DNA of 64,000 nucleotides from Clostridium drakei (GTDB taxonomy: Bacteria > Bacillota > Clostridia > Clostridiales > Clostridiaceae), in contig NZ_JIBU02000045.1 of assembly GCF_000633595.2 (NCBI RefSeq), positions 1 through 64,000 on the forward strand. The letters are read 5' to 3'. Every line of letters starts with the position of its first letter. The stretch's first letter is position 1. The position numbers and the translations under genes were made by a program. Shown here piece after piece: positions 35,350-47,098 of the stretch. The notes under the pieces were generated by a model. That model made no database searches. It was not told the origin of the DNA and saw only the letters and a list, made by a program, of their open reading frames with translations.

Positions 35350-35703
35350 TGCGATGTAAGGTGCAGTAGAAGTTTAGATTTTAACTTTTACCATATATCA
35401 CTACATAAAAGTTAAAATCTAAACTAGTAACTTCAAATATACACATAGAATTACATTGCTATAGGTAATTTTAGTAATTCAAAATTATATTTAGTTATAA
35501 CTAATAACGCTTAAAATTAAGGCGGAGCCTGCTGCTGTACTAATAATATTTAGTTTAAAGAACAGCTTTTTTTATTTTATGGAAATATCTCGAAAGAGAT
35601 TAATTGTTTAGGTTGTTGAAAAGTATGTATAAGTCGGGTAATAAGTACTATGAAAGTTACTTCGCTTACATTCACTTGCGTGATAATGTACTCATTTTGT
35701 AAC
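35350..35703 (+). ncRNA. Repeated structured noncoding element, copy 1
   Basis: A 354-bp noncoding stretch is related to 57668-58208 in the same orientation. Shared blocks include the left edge TGCGA...GTGCAGT, GGAGCCTGCTG at 35524-35534 and GAAAGTTACTTCGCTTACAT at 35652-35671. It has a perfect 19-bp hairpin (35372-35390 with 35406-35424) and a stem ATCTC-GAAA-GAGAT at 35587-35600. The equivalent stems in copy 2 differ by paired changes. It fills the gap between the C_GCAxxG gene and the OGG-type gene, ending about 30 bp before the latter's ATG. I do not recognise the class; strand is inferred. A mobile noncoding repeat is the alternative. Confidence 0.6.
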
Positions 35704-35734
35704 AATATAAAAAATTAAGAATAGGGGTGTTAAA

Positions 35735-36652
35735 ATGGACTTTAGTTGTGTAGAATCATTTAAAAATGGGGTAATAGTAAAGGATGTTAAAAATTTTGAA
35801 CTTACTCATATATTTGATTGTGGACAGTGTTTTAGATGGCATAGACAAAAGAATGGTAATTACATAGGGGTAGCCTATGGAAAGGTAATAGAAGTAGAAA
35901 AGAAAGAAAATGATGTTATAATTTATAATACTTGTAAGGAAGACTTTGATAAAATATGGATTAATTATTTTGATTTAGATAGAGATTACTCTGAAATAAA
36001 AAGTTTGTTGAGTGAAGATCCAACATTAAGCATTTCAGTAAACTTTGGTCATGGTATAAGATTATTAAAACAAGAACCTTTTGAAATAATAGTGTCTTTT
36101 ATAACATCTGCGAATAATAGAATACCAATGATAAAAAGGGCAATCGAAAATATAAGTTCTAAGTGGGGAGAAAAATTAGAGTATAAGAAAAATACATATT
36201 ATGCATTTCCAACTATTGAGAAGCTAAGTTCTGTTTCATTAGAGGAATTAGAAAGTTGTGGTGTTGGATTTAGGGCAAAATATATTAAGGATACAGTTAG
36301 TAATATAAATACTAAAGGAAATATTGAAAACAAAGAATATGATGAACAGTATGATGTTAAGTGGATAAAGAGTCAAGAGGCTGAAAAATGTCACAAGGAA
36401 CTTCAAAAGTTTATGGGAATAGGACCTAAAGTTGCGGATTGTATAATGCTTTTTTCTATGGAAAAATATTCTGCTTTTCCTGTAGATGTTTGGGTGAAAA
36501 GAGCAATGCAGCATTTTTACTTGGCACCAGATGTTTCTCTCAAAAAAATAAGGGAATTTGGTATAAATAAATTTACAAATTTAGCTGGATTTGCACAACA
36601 ATATTTGTTTTATTATGCAAGAGAGAATGAAATTAAATTTGAAGAGGATTAA
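35735..36652 (+). CDS. OGG1-type 8-oxoguanine DNA glycosylase/AP lyase
   Basis: The 305-residue protein is an OGG1-like member of the HhH-GPD glycosylases, longer than AlkA-like or MutY-type relatives. The N-terminal domain holds DCGQCFRWHRQKNGNYIGVA. The helix-hairpin-helix MGIGPKVADC supplies catalytic Lys232, and the catalytic Asp is Asp251 in AFPVDVWVKRAM. It removes 8-oxoguanine from DNA and nicks the backbone. A GGGGTG site precedes ATG 35735. The gene lies directly downstream of the repeated noncoding element; no promoter is clear between them. Confidence 0.9.
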   Translation: MDFSCVESFKNGVIVKDVKNFELTHIFDCGQCFRWHRQKNGNYIGVAYGKVIEVEKKENDVIIYNTCKEDFDKIWINYFDLDRDYSEIKSLLSEDPTLSISVNFGHGIRLLKQEPFEIIVSFITSANNRIPMIKRAIENISSKWGEKLEYKKNTYYAFPTIEKLSSVSLEELESCGVGFRAKYIKDTVSNINTKGNIENKEYDEQYDVKWIKSQEAEKCHKELQKFMGIGPKVADCIMLFSMEKYSAFPVDVWVKRAMQHFYLAPDVSLKKIREFGINKFTNLAGFAQQYLFYYARENEIKFEED

Positions 36653-36682
36653 TTGAGGAGTAAAATAAATTTTCTTCTAATA

Positions 36683-36700
36683 TTGTTAAAATGGTAACAA
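36683..36700 (+). promoter_or_regulatory. Rex-type operator upstream of the hydrogenase gene
   Basis: TTGTTAA-N4-GTAACAA matches the Rex consensus at 13 of 14 fixed positions. It lies about 60 bp upstream of the candidate -35 box. Confidence 0.7.
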
Positions 36701-36762
36701 TTACATGAAAAGTAACTTAATTTTGGATTAAAATATTCCAATAAATTTTGTTTTAAAACCTG

Positions 36763-36791
36763 TTACATTAATTTAAAAAATCTGTTATAAT
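36763..36791 (+). promoter_or_regulatory. Candidate promoter of the hydrogenase gene
   Basis: TTACAT (36763-36768) and TATAAT (36786-36791) are spaced 17 bp. This gives a long leader of about 260 nt before ATG 37057, AT-rich and without a recognised RNA motif. Confidence 0.6.
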
Positions 36792-37056
36792 GTTTGAAGA
36801 GTGATGATAACAAAACATCATCAACTGTGTTATTAAAAAATAAATTAAATTCAAAATTAAAGTAATTTTATCAAAGTTAATAATTTAACTAGCAAGTTAA
36901 GAATTACAGAGTTAAAAATTATAATATAATTTTTAGCTTTCATATTTTATTTAAACATTTAGTGATTATATTTCATAGTGCTTAAATATCAATGAAATAC
37001 CTTAGAACAGATTAAAAAATCTTAATTTACTAGTATATAGGAGGATAAAGAATAAG

Positions 37057-38544
37057 ATGGTAACTTTTGAAACCCAATTAAAAAAACTTAAGTATTTAGT
37101 ATTAAAAGAAGTAGCAGTTATGACAAAAGAAAACAGACTTACAAAAAGAGAATTAGAAAAAGTTCCTATGAAAGTAATACAGGGTGATAAAGCTCAATAT
37201 AGATGTTGTGTATATAAAGAAAGAGCAGTAGTTTTTGAAAGGGCTCAATTAGCTGCAGGTTTTTTACCTAATGGTGATACTATAAATAATTTATCTATAC
37301 CTGAAGATGATAAACAAATAATGTATGTTTTACCAGCAGCATGTGATAAATGTCCTATAGATAAATATACAGTTACAGATGCATGTAGAGGATGTATTCA
37401 ACATAAATGTATGGAAGTATGTCCAGCAGGTGCTGTAAGCAGAGTAGCAGGAAGTGCATATATAAATCAAGAACTTTGCAAAGAGTGTGGAATGTGCAAA
37501 AAATCATGCCCATATGGTGCTATAGCTGAGGTTATGAGACCATGCAAAAGAGTATGCCCTACAGGTGCATTGGAAATTAATTCAGATAACAAAATGGCAA
37601 TGATTGAAAAAGAAGAGTGTATAAATTGTGGAGCTTGTATGGCAGCATGTCCTTTTGGTGCAATATCAGATAAAAGTTACATTAAAGATGTGACTGATGT
37701 ATTAGTTAATAACAAAAAGGTTTATGCAGTAGTAGCTCCAGCTATAAGTGGACAATTTGGACCAAAAGTAACAGTGGGACAAATTAAAAATGCTTTTAAG
37801 AAAATAGGATTTGAAGATATGGTAGAAGCAGCATGTGGAGCAGATGCTGTAACTGTACATGAAGCCAATGAATTTGTTGAAAGAATGAAAGAAGGACAAA
37901 AATATATGACAAATTCATGTTGTCCGGGCTTTATGAATTATATTGAAAATAAATTTCCAGATCAAGTTGAAAAAATTTCTGGTACAGTTTCACCTATGGT
38001 TGCTGCAGCAAGAATGATAAAAAGTATTGATAAAGAAGCTTTAGTAGTATTTGTAGGACCATGTACAGCTAAAAAGACAGAAATTCAAAGAGAGAGCATA
38101 AAAGATGCAGTGGATTATGTTATGACTTTTGAAGAAATAGCTGCTTTAATGGGAGCCTTTGAAATAGATCCTGAAAATTGTGAAGATACGCTAGTAGAAG
38201 ATGCTTCAAGCTTTGGAAGAGGTTTTGCTCAAGGCGGTGGACTTACAGCAGCAATACAAAATTATGTATCAGATAAAGGAATTAAAGAAGAATTTAAACC
38301 AGTAAAAGTTAGTGGAATGGATGAAATAAAGAGAGCTATGACTATGGCTAAGGTTGGAAAACTTCCAGGAAACTTTATAGAAGGAATGATGTGTGAAGGT
38401 GGATGTATAGGTGGACCAGCTACTATGGTTTCGATTATGAGGTCAAAACCGCAACTTTCGAAATTTAGTGGACAATCTTCTAAAAAATCGGTACTTTCAA
38501 ATGAAAAATTAAATAAGTTTGAAAATGTAAATTTAGAAAGATAA
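37057..38544 (+). CDS. Monomeric [FeFe]-hydrogenase-like protein (group B type)
   Basis: The 495-residue protein has an N-terminal region with several [4Fe-4S] motifs (CRGCIQHKCMEVCPAGAV, CKECGMCKKSCPYGAI, CINCGACMAACPFGAI). A hydrogenase H-domain follows from about residue 220. The H-cluster cysteines are present in NSCCPGFMNYIE, GPCTAKKTEI and MMCEGGCIGGPA. The changes from classical TSCCPGW and GGCxxGGG point to group B enzymes, common in clostridia, whose physiological direction and partner are unclear. ATG 37057 has AGGAGG 12 bases upstream, slightly far. A Rex-type operator upstream suggests redox control. It is transcribed alone. Confidence 0.88.
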   Translation: MVTFETQLKKLKYLVLKEVAVMTKENRLTKRELEKVPMKVIQGDKAQYRCCVYKERAVVFERAQLAAGFLPNGDTINNLSIPEDDKQIMYVLPAACDKCPIDKYTVTDACRGCIQHKCMEVCPAGAVSRVAGSAYINQELCKECGMCKKSCPYGAIAEVMRPCKRVCPTGALEINSDNKMAMIEKEECINCGACMAACPFGAISDKSYIKDVTDVLVNNKKVYAVVAPAISGQFGPKVTVGQIKNAFKKIGFEDMVEAACGADAVTVHEANEFVERMKEGQKYMTNSCCPGFMNYIENKFPDQVEKISGTVSPMVAAARMIKSIDKEALVVFVGPCTAKKTEIQRESIKDAVDYVMTFEEIAALMGAFEIDPENCEDTLVEDASSFGRGFAQGGGLTAAIQNYVSDKGIKEEFKPVKVSGMDEIKRAMTMAKVGKLPGNFIEGMMCEGGCIGGPATMVSIMRSKPQLSKFSGQSSKKSVLSNEKLNKFENVNLER

Positions 38545-38558
38545 TTTAATTAGCATTA

Positions 38559-38602
38559 AAAGCAGCTTTAAATGTAAATAGTGTTTAGAGCTGCTTATTT
38601 CG
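38559..38602 (+). terminator. Terminator after the hydrogenase gene
   Basis: A 13-bp stem AAGCAGCTTTAAA with TTTAGAGCTGCTT (one mismatch-type pair), followed by a T-rich stretch. Confidence 0.75.
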
Positions 38603-38670
38603 TTTACTTTTTTGAAGTTAGTTGATAATATATAATAAATGTTTATTATATATAGAATTAAGGTGAAAAT

Positions 38671-39396
38671 ATGATTGAAGGTTTTACTAGGAAGATTTTT
38701 AATAAAATAAAACAATATAAATCATATATTGTTTTAAGCATAATATGCATATTTCTAATTTATTCAGCATATGTTTATTACAGTAAGTATTTTTTCCTGT
38801 TTAAAGATCCTAATAAAATAAAATACATAATAATGTCCTATGGAAAATATAGTATTATGGTATTTTTTATGCTTCAGGTTATACAGGTTGTAGCATTTTT
38901 TATTCCAGGAGAAATTGTGCAAATTGCAGGAGGATACATATATGGAACAATAGGTGGAGGTATTATATCTTTATTAGGAATAACGGCTGGAAGTATGATT
39001 GTATTTTGGATTTCTAATTTTTATGGTAAGCCCCTAATAGATAAAATAATATCTAACAAGGATACAAATTTTTTTAAAAGAATTTTAAACTTAGGGCATA
39101 TGAATTTTGTGGTTTTCTTGTTGTATTTAATACCAGGTATACCTAAAGATGTATTAGCATATATATGCGGTGTTTCAAATGTGACTTTTAAAGATTTTAT
39201 TATATATTCTACATTGGGAAGGATTCCAGGAATATTTATATCTGCATATTTTGGTGCTAAAATTGGTTCTGGTAATAAAACGACATTGATACTTATAGCT
39301 GTTATTATGACTTTATTATTTGCTATAGGAGTATTTAAAGGTGAGAATTTAGTAAAGAAGATTATTAAACATAGTTCCTTTAAAAATGGGAAATAG
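38671..39396 (+). CDS. TVP38/TMEM64-family (VTT domain) membrane protein
   Basis: The 241-residue protein has about six hydrophobic segments and the VTT-domain features: FFIPGEIVQIAGGYIYGTIGGGIISLLGITAGSMIVFWISNFYGKP region (re-entrant loop), then YLIPGIPKDVLAYICG and a final helix pair. The family (TVP38, DedA relatives) acts in membrane lipid scrambling or homeostasis; the bacterial members are poorly defined. A GGTGAAA site precedes ATG 38671. It is convergent with the Lit-type gene. Confidence 0.85.
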   Translation: MIEGFTRKIFNKIKQYKSYIVLSIICIFLIYSAYVYYSKYFFLFKDPNKIKYIIMSYGKYSIMVFFMLQVIQVVAFFIPGEIVQIAGGYIYGTIGGGIISLLGITAGSMIVFWISNFYGKPLIDKIISNKDTNFFKRILNLGHMNFVVFLLYLIPGIPKDVLAYICGVSNVTFKDFIIYSTLGRIPGIFISAYFGAKIGSGNKTTLILIAVIMTLLFAIGVFKGENLVKKIIKHSSFKNGK

Positions 39397-39420
39397 ATTA
39401 TATTTATCTATTTCCCATTT
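39384..39420. terminator. Bidirectional terminator between convergent genes
   Basis: A perfect 14-bp stem AAATGGGAAATAGA / TCTATTTCCCATTT (39384-39397 with 39407-39420). It overlaps the ends of both flanking coding regions. Confidence 0.85.
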
Positions 39421-40043
39421 CTATTTTTAAGATATAGTATTTTTAAAAGTAAACTTCCAGTAAGCGTAATTAAAATTATTGAAATAGCACAATGAAAAAA
39501 ATATTTTTCAGGTAAAATATTAATTACTGGATCTTTATTGGGATCAAATAACCAATAATTATTTTTAAAGATTGTTTCGTGAAAGAAGTTAAAGCTTTTG
39601 TTGAAATTCACATAAAATGGTATCCAAGCAAATAAGCATATGAACAAAAGTAAGTTGGATGTCCAGTTGAAAATAGAAAAAAGTTTATATTTATAAGTAT
39701 ATAAAGCACCTAATATACCTATTATAGTAAAAATAAAGAACATTGAATTTAATTTTCTGAATATATTTTTAACTTCTAAAAAATGAATTTTGCCTTCATT
39801 AGAAGAGTTAAGTGTTGGTATATTAAATGTTTGTTTTTGGGGACCATTTATATAATTTATTAAATAATCATAAGTAATTTGTATTTCTTTTTGTGATAAT
39901 GAGGTACTATTTTCTATATTTAAATGCTTTATGTCGAAATAATAAAGATATTTAAAGTTTAAAGTAGTCTTTATAGAAAATAATAGTATGAATATGGATA
40001 TGGAAATAGAAAATATAAGTTTAAGGTATGTGTCTAGCTTCAT
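39408..40043 (-). CDS. Lit-type lipoprotein intramolecular transacylase (TIGR01906/DUF1461 family)
   Basis: The 211-residue protein has four hydrophobic helices with a long extracytoplasmic loop after the first. It carries the TIGR01906/DUF1461 signature: GKIHFLEVKNIF (His87) and FNFFHETIFKNNYWLFDPNKDPVINILPEKYFF (His155, broken here only for description). Enterococcus Lit, of the same family, moves an acyl chain within the lipoprotein N-terminus to make lyso-form lipoproteins, and its two essential histidines lie at similar places. Function is transferred by family; not all members have been tested. The start ATG at 40043 follows AGGAGG-like sequence on the minus strand. Confidence 0.78.
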   Translation of the reverse strand: MKLDTYLKLIFSISISIFILLFSIKTTLNFKYLYYFDIKHLNIENSTSLSQKEIQITYDYLINYINGPQKQTFNIPTLNSSNEGKIHFLEVKNIFRKLNSMFFIFTIIGILGALYTYKYKLFSIFNWTSNLLLFICLFAWIPFYVNFNKSFNFFHETIFKNNYWLFDPNKDPVINILPEKYFFHCAISIILITLTGSLLLKILYLKNRNGK

Positions 40044-40284
40044 AATAAAAATCCTCCTAGGGTTTTTATTTAGTTTTTAATTATAACTAAAATTATTGAT
40101 TTATATTGTGTATTATAACCTGATAAGTAAAAAATAACAATAAATAATCAAGTGTATAATATAGAAATTATTTTGAATAATTAGTATATTGATGAAATCT
40201 TTAGGAAAAGGGTGAAATACTTACCTATGATGTGATTATTTCATTATTTTACGGTAAATAATTTAATAAGTATGAAATTGAAAT

Positions 40285-40313
40285 TTGAAAATATAGACAT
40301 TATTCATTATTAT
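40285..40313 (+). promoter_or_regulatory. Candidate groESL promoter
   Basis: TTGAAA (40285-40290) and TATTAT (40308-40313) are 17 bp apart, just upstream of the CIRCE operator. The rest of the 365-bp gap back to the divergent Lit-type gene shows nothing else. Confidence 0.65.
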
Positions 40314-40323
40314 AATAATTGTG

Positions 40324-40350
40324 TTAGCACTCAAATGAAGTGAGTGCTAA
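40324..40350 (+). promoter_or_regulatory. CIRCE operator (HrcA binding site)
   Basis: TTAGCACTC-N9-GAGTGCTAA is a perfect match to the CIRCE consensus. It is the binding site of the heat-shock repressor HrcA and lies directly downstream of the -10 box. Confidence 0.98.
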
Positions 40351-40408
40351 TAATAAAAGCTAATTAATTATATAAAATAAATTAAAAGTAATTTAAGGAG
40401 GGGTTTAA

Positions 40409-42344
<1,936 letters not shown>

Positions 42345-42377
42345 AATTAAGTCAAAAATAATGCTCAGATTGTTTAT

Positions 42378-42414
42378 AAACCCAGCACATTTAAAGTGCT
42401 GGGTTTAACTTTTA
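42378..42414 (+). terminator. Terminator after groEL
   Basis: A perfect 11-bp stem AAACCCAGCAC / GTGCTGGGTTT with a 7-nt loop. Its tail borders the convergent TtcA-like gene, so it may work both ways. Confidence 0.85.
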
Positions 42415-43149
42415 CTTTTTATTCCATAAACTTTTATAATCAACATTATCTAAAGATTTTATAATTTTATTAGCAGCATCTTCATAGATGTTTTCAAGAG
42501 AAAATAATAAATTTTTCATTTCTTCCCTTGTAGTTTTTTTATCTTCAGGGCAAAGACTTTTTATTATGGGCAAATTTAAATCTTTAACAAGCTTTTCTAT
42601 TAAAGGTTCTCTTAAATATATCATAGGTCTTATTATACTCATCTTGTTGTCTTCATGATATATATTAGGATGAAAGGCACCCAATTTACCAACCTTTATC
42701 ACATTCATAAATAGAGTTTCTATTACATCATCTGTGTTATGGCCTAAAGCTATCTTGTTAATATTATTAGCTTTTGCAACTCTTACTAAAGCTCCTCTCC
42801 TTAATTTAGAGCATAGAGAACAAGGACTTTTTTCTTTTCTTTCTTGAAAAATTACTTCAGCTATATTAGTATTTTCTATAATTATAGGTATTTCATTTTC
42901 ATTACAAAAGTTTATTAAAGGGGACATGTTCATTCCAAGCCCCATGTCTATATTAACTCCCATAAGGCTAAAGTCTTTTATATGGGTCTGCTGAATGAGT
43001 TTAAGGCAGAAAAGTAGGAATACACTGTCTTTACCTCCAGAGAGCCCTACAGCTACTTTATCGCCGCTTTCAATCATATTGAATTTAGATATAGACTGTA
43101 TAATTTTTTTTAAAAACATTCTATTATATTTTCTTTCAAAATTTATCAT
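42412..43149 (-). CDS. TtcA-like PP-loop ATPase (tRNA thiolation family)
   Basis: The 245-residue protein is a PP-loop ATP pyrophosphatase: VGLSGGKDSVFLLFC (PP loop), then SPCSLCSKLRRGAL with a CXXC pair, and GHNTDDVIETLFMN. Later, LCPEDKKTTREE gives one further Cys. TtcA makes 2-thiocytidine at tRNA position 32 and uses an Fe-S cluster bound by cysteines, but the TtcA/TtuA group has several tRNA substrates. The exact modified base cannot be fixed here. AAGGAGC precedes ATG 43149 on the minus strand. Confidence 0.82.
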   Translation of the reverse strand: MINFERKYNRMFLKKIIQSISKFNMIESGDKVAVGLSGGKDSVFLLFCLKLIQQTHIKDFSLMGVNIDMGLGMNMSPLINFCNENEIPIIIENTNIAEVIFQERKEKSPCSLCSKLRRGALVRVAKANNINKIALGHNTDDVIETLFMNVIKVGKLGAFHPNIYHEDNKMSIIRPMIYLREPLIEKLVKDLNLPIIKSLCPEDKKTTREEMKNLLFSLENIYEDAANKIIKSLDNVDYKSLWNKK

Positions 43150-43348
43150 GTGTAAATAAAGCTCCTTTTCATACTAATTCATGTTATCAAGTATATTGTT
43201 GTTATTAAAATGCAGTTATATTATACATAATACTAATTATAATAGAAAGCTTTTTGAATTTTTCTACTTTATTTTATGAATTTTGTAGAATTTTATTATG
43301 AAAACGTATATATATGCCTCAAAACATGACGATTTTAAAATAAAATAA

Positions 43349-43377
43349 TTGACAAAGGTATAAAAATTGAATAAAAT
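43349..43377 (+). promoter_or_regulatory. Candidate guaB promoter
   Basis: TTGACA (43349-43354) and TAAAAT (43372-43377) are 17 bp apart, about 65 bp upstream of the riboswitch aptamer. Confidence 0.7.
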
Positions 43378-43444
43378 AATGTAAATAGTTCAAATAATAT
43401 AGATTAATAAGTTGCAATTTTATTAATATATGAAACAAAAGTTT

Positions 43445-43520
43445 CATTCGACTCATATATCCCCTGGATATGGCAGGGAGTATCTACCGGAAGCCGTAAA
43501 TTTCCGACTATGAGTGAGGT
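43445..43520 (+). ncRNA. Guanine (purine) riboswitch of guaB
   Basis: The aptamer has all purine-riboswitch parts: P1 ACTCAT (43451-43456) with ATGAGT (43510-43515), the P2 hairpin CCCCTG-GATATGG-CAGGGA, the joining strand GTATCTACC, the P3 hairpin with loop CCGTAAAT, and the 3' GACTATG. The base after GA in that last segment is C, the specificity position, which indicates guanine rather than adenine. It controls the guaB gene for GMP synthesis. Confidence 0.95.
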
Positions 43521-43531
43521 TATTGTGTATA

Positions 43532-43575
43532 AACATATTAATTTCACTCTTTGGTGATTTAATGTGTTTTTTTTT
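43532..43575 (+). terminator. Riboswitch terminator (expression platform)
   Basis: An imperfect stem ACATATTAATTTCAC with GTGATTTAATGTGT is followed by about nine T residues. It sits between aptamer and guaB, as expected of a switch that stops transcription when guanine is bound. Confidence 0.8.
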
Positions 43576-43648
43576 ACAAAAAATCTAAAAATATTTAATG
43601 ATTTGTTTATTAATTATTGTTTATAATATAAGAGGGAGTTGATTTTGA

Positions 43649-45103
<1,455 letters not shown>

Positions 45104-45126
45104 AATTTAATAGTTTATAGTTAAAG

Positions 45127-45157
45127 TTAAGAATTGTAGCTTACAATTCTTAATTTT
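45127..45157 (+). terminator. Hairpin between guaB and guaA, possible partial terminator
   Basis: A 12-bp perfect stem TTAAGAATTGTA / TACAATTCTTAA with a 3-nt loop and a short T run. With only four T residues it may lower, not stop, read-through into guaA. Confidence 0.6.
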
Positions 45158-45180
45158 AATTAAAATATTTGGAGGTAATT

Positions 45181-46713
45181 ATGCAAAGAGAATTAGTTCT
45201 TGTAGTTGACTTTGGTGGTCAATACAATCAGACAATAGCTAGAAGAGTAAGAGAAAATAATGTTTATTGTGAAATAATACCTTATACATATACAATAGAT
45301 AAAATAAAAGAAAAAAATCCTAAGGGCATAATTTTCACAGGTGGACCTAACAGTGTTTATGGAGAAGGTGCTCCAAGAATAGATAAAGAAATATTTAATT
45401 TAGGAGTTCCTGTACTTGGAATATGTTATGGAGAACAGCTTATATCATATACTTTAGGTGGAAAAGTTGAGAGCCCAGATGTAAGAGAATATGGAAAAGC
45501 AAATGTAAAATTAAACAATAAGTCTGCACTATTTGATGGAATAGATGAAGAACAAAGCTGCTGGATGAGTCATACAGATTATGTGTCTCAGGCTCCAGAA
45601 GGATTTAAGGTAATAGGTACTACAAGTCAATGTCCTGTGGCAGCTATGGAAAATACTGAGAAAAAAATATATGGAGTTCAATTTCACCCAGAAGTAGAAC
45701 ATACTCCTTTTGGTAAAAAGATGTTTTCAAACTTCCTATTTAAAGTTTGTAACTTAAAGGGAGATTGGTCAATGAGTTCTTTTGCAGAAGATCAGATTAA
45801 AGCCATAAAGCAAAAGGTTGGCGACAAAAAAGTTATATGTGCTTTATCTGGTGGAGTGGATTCATCTGTTGCAGCTGTACTTGTACATAGAGCTATTGGA
45901 AAACAACTTACATGTATATTTGTAGATCATGGTCTTCTTAGAAAAGATGAAGGAGATCAAGTTGAAACAATATTTAAAAAGCAATTTGATATGAATTTGA
46001 TAAGAGTAAATGCTAAAGATAGATTTTTAGGAAAGCTTGCAGGTGTAAGTGACCCAGAAAGAAAGAGAAAGATTATAGGCGAAGAGTTTATAAGAGTATT
46101 TGAAGAAGAAGCAAATAAACTTGGAGAAATAAGTTTCCTTGTTCAAGGAACTATATATCCAGATGTAGTAGAAAGTGGAACTAATACTTCTGCTACAATA
46201 AAAAGCCATCACAATGTTGGTGGACTTCCAGAAGATATGCAATTTAAACTAATAGAGCCTTTAAGAGAACTATTTAAGGATGAAGTAAGAGCTGTTGGAG
46301 AAGAGCTTGGGATTCCTCACAAATTAGTTTGGAGACAGCCTTTCCCAGGACCTGGACTTGCAATAAGAGTTCTTGGAGAAATAACAGAAGAAAAATTGGA
46401 AATAACAAGAGAAGCAGATGCTATCTTCAGAGAAGAAATAGCTAATGCAGGATTGGATGAAAAGATATGGCAGTACTTTGCATGCTTACCAAATATTCAA
46501 TCTGTAGGAGTTATGGGAGATGAAAGAACTTATTGCCATACAATAGCTTTAAGAGCAGTAACATCTTCTGATGCAATGACTTCTGAATGGGCTAGAATAC
46601 CTTATGAAGTTTTAGATTTAGTTTCAAGAAGAATTGTTAACGAAGTTCATGGAGTAAATAGAATTGTTTATGATATAACCTCAAAACCACCTGCTACAAT
46701 AGAGTGGGAATAA
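45181..46713 (+). CDS. guaA: GMP synthase (glutamine-hydrolysing)
   Basis: The 510-residue enzyme turns XMP to GMP. The class I amidotransferase domain (residues 1-190) has catalytic Cys82 in GICYGEQLI and the His-Glu pair in [14 protein letters not shown]. The ATP pyrophosphatase domain has [14 protein letters not shown], and the C-terminal dimerisation domain ends in PPATIEWE. The right start is ATG 45181, right after GGAGGT; a TTG in frame at 45169 lies ahead of that site. It follows guaB, and the pair completes IMP to GMP. Confidence 0.98.
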   Translation: MQRELVLVVDFGGQYNQTIARRVRENNVYCEIIPYTYTIDKIKEKNPKGIIFTGGPNSVYGEGAPRIDKEIFNLGVPVLGICYGEQLISYTLGGKVESPDVREYGKANVKLNNKSALFDGIDEEQSCWMSHTDYVSQAPEGFKVIGTTSQCPVAAMENTEKKIYGVQFHPEVEHTPFGKKMFSNFLFKVCNLKGDWSMSSFAEDQIKAIKQKVGDKKVICALSGGVDSSVAAVLVHRAIGKQLTCIFVDHGLLRKDEGDQVETIFKKQFDMNLIRVNAKDRFLGKLAGVSDPERKRKIIGEEFIRVFEEEANKLGEISFLVQGTIYPDVVESGTNTSATIKSHHNVGGLPEDMQFKLIEPLRELFKDEVRAVGEELGIPHKLVWRQPFPGPGLAIRVLGEITEEKLEITREADAIFREEIANAGLDEKIWQYFACLPNIQSVGVMGDERTYCHTIALRAVTSSDAMTSEWARIPYEVLDLVSRRIVNEVHGVNRIVYDITSKPPATIEWE

Positions 46714-46783
46714 AAGTAAATGGATGCTAAACCAGTATTTTAAGGTGTTAGAATAGATTTGTAATAGAATAATTAAGTTAGTG

Positions 46784-46821
46784 AAAAGTAATTAGGATAG
46801 AAATATCTTAGTTACTTTTTT
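46784..46821 (+). terminator. Terminator after guaA
   Basis: A 15-bp stem with two G-T pairs (46784-46798 with 46805-46819) and a T run. Confidence 0.8.
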
Positions 46822-46950
46822 GCTTGTTGTAGTGATTTAGGAGGTTATTTGTATATGTAAAAAGGTAACATTTATATCCACAGTTGAATTTGGAGTTAGG
46901 CTTTTGATAAATTTTAAACCATCTATTGCATAATACTAGCATATCCTACT

Positions 46951-46991
46951 AAAACAGAAGCCAGCGGCTTTATCCGACGGCTTCTGTTTTT
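46951..46991. terminator. GC-rich terminator upstream of the XRE-cupin gene end
   Basis: AAAACAGAAGCC with GGCTTCTGTTTT plus an inner CGG/CCG pairing, followed by T residues on both strands. It probably ends the minus-strand XRE-cupin transcript. The rest of the 385-bp gap holds no gene. Confidence 0.75.
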
Positions 46992-47098
46992 GGCTGTATT
47001 TGAAATGTTGTTGATATCGGATCACACCCTAAAATATTAAATTGGGCTTCATATAAATATCTGTTTTAAATAATCTCTAAAGCTACATTGATTAATTT

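Noticed and set aside
35350-35703. Repeated element as tmRNA, group II intron, or purine-type riboswitch
   Set aside because: No tag peptide frame or tRNA-like end, no domain V-type hairpin, and none of the conserved riboswitch cores; two copies also speak against tmRNA.
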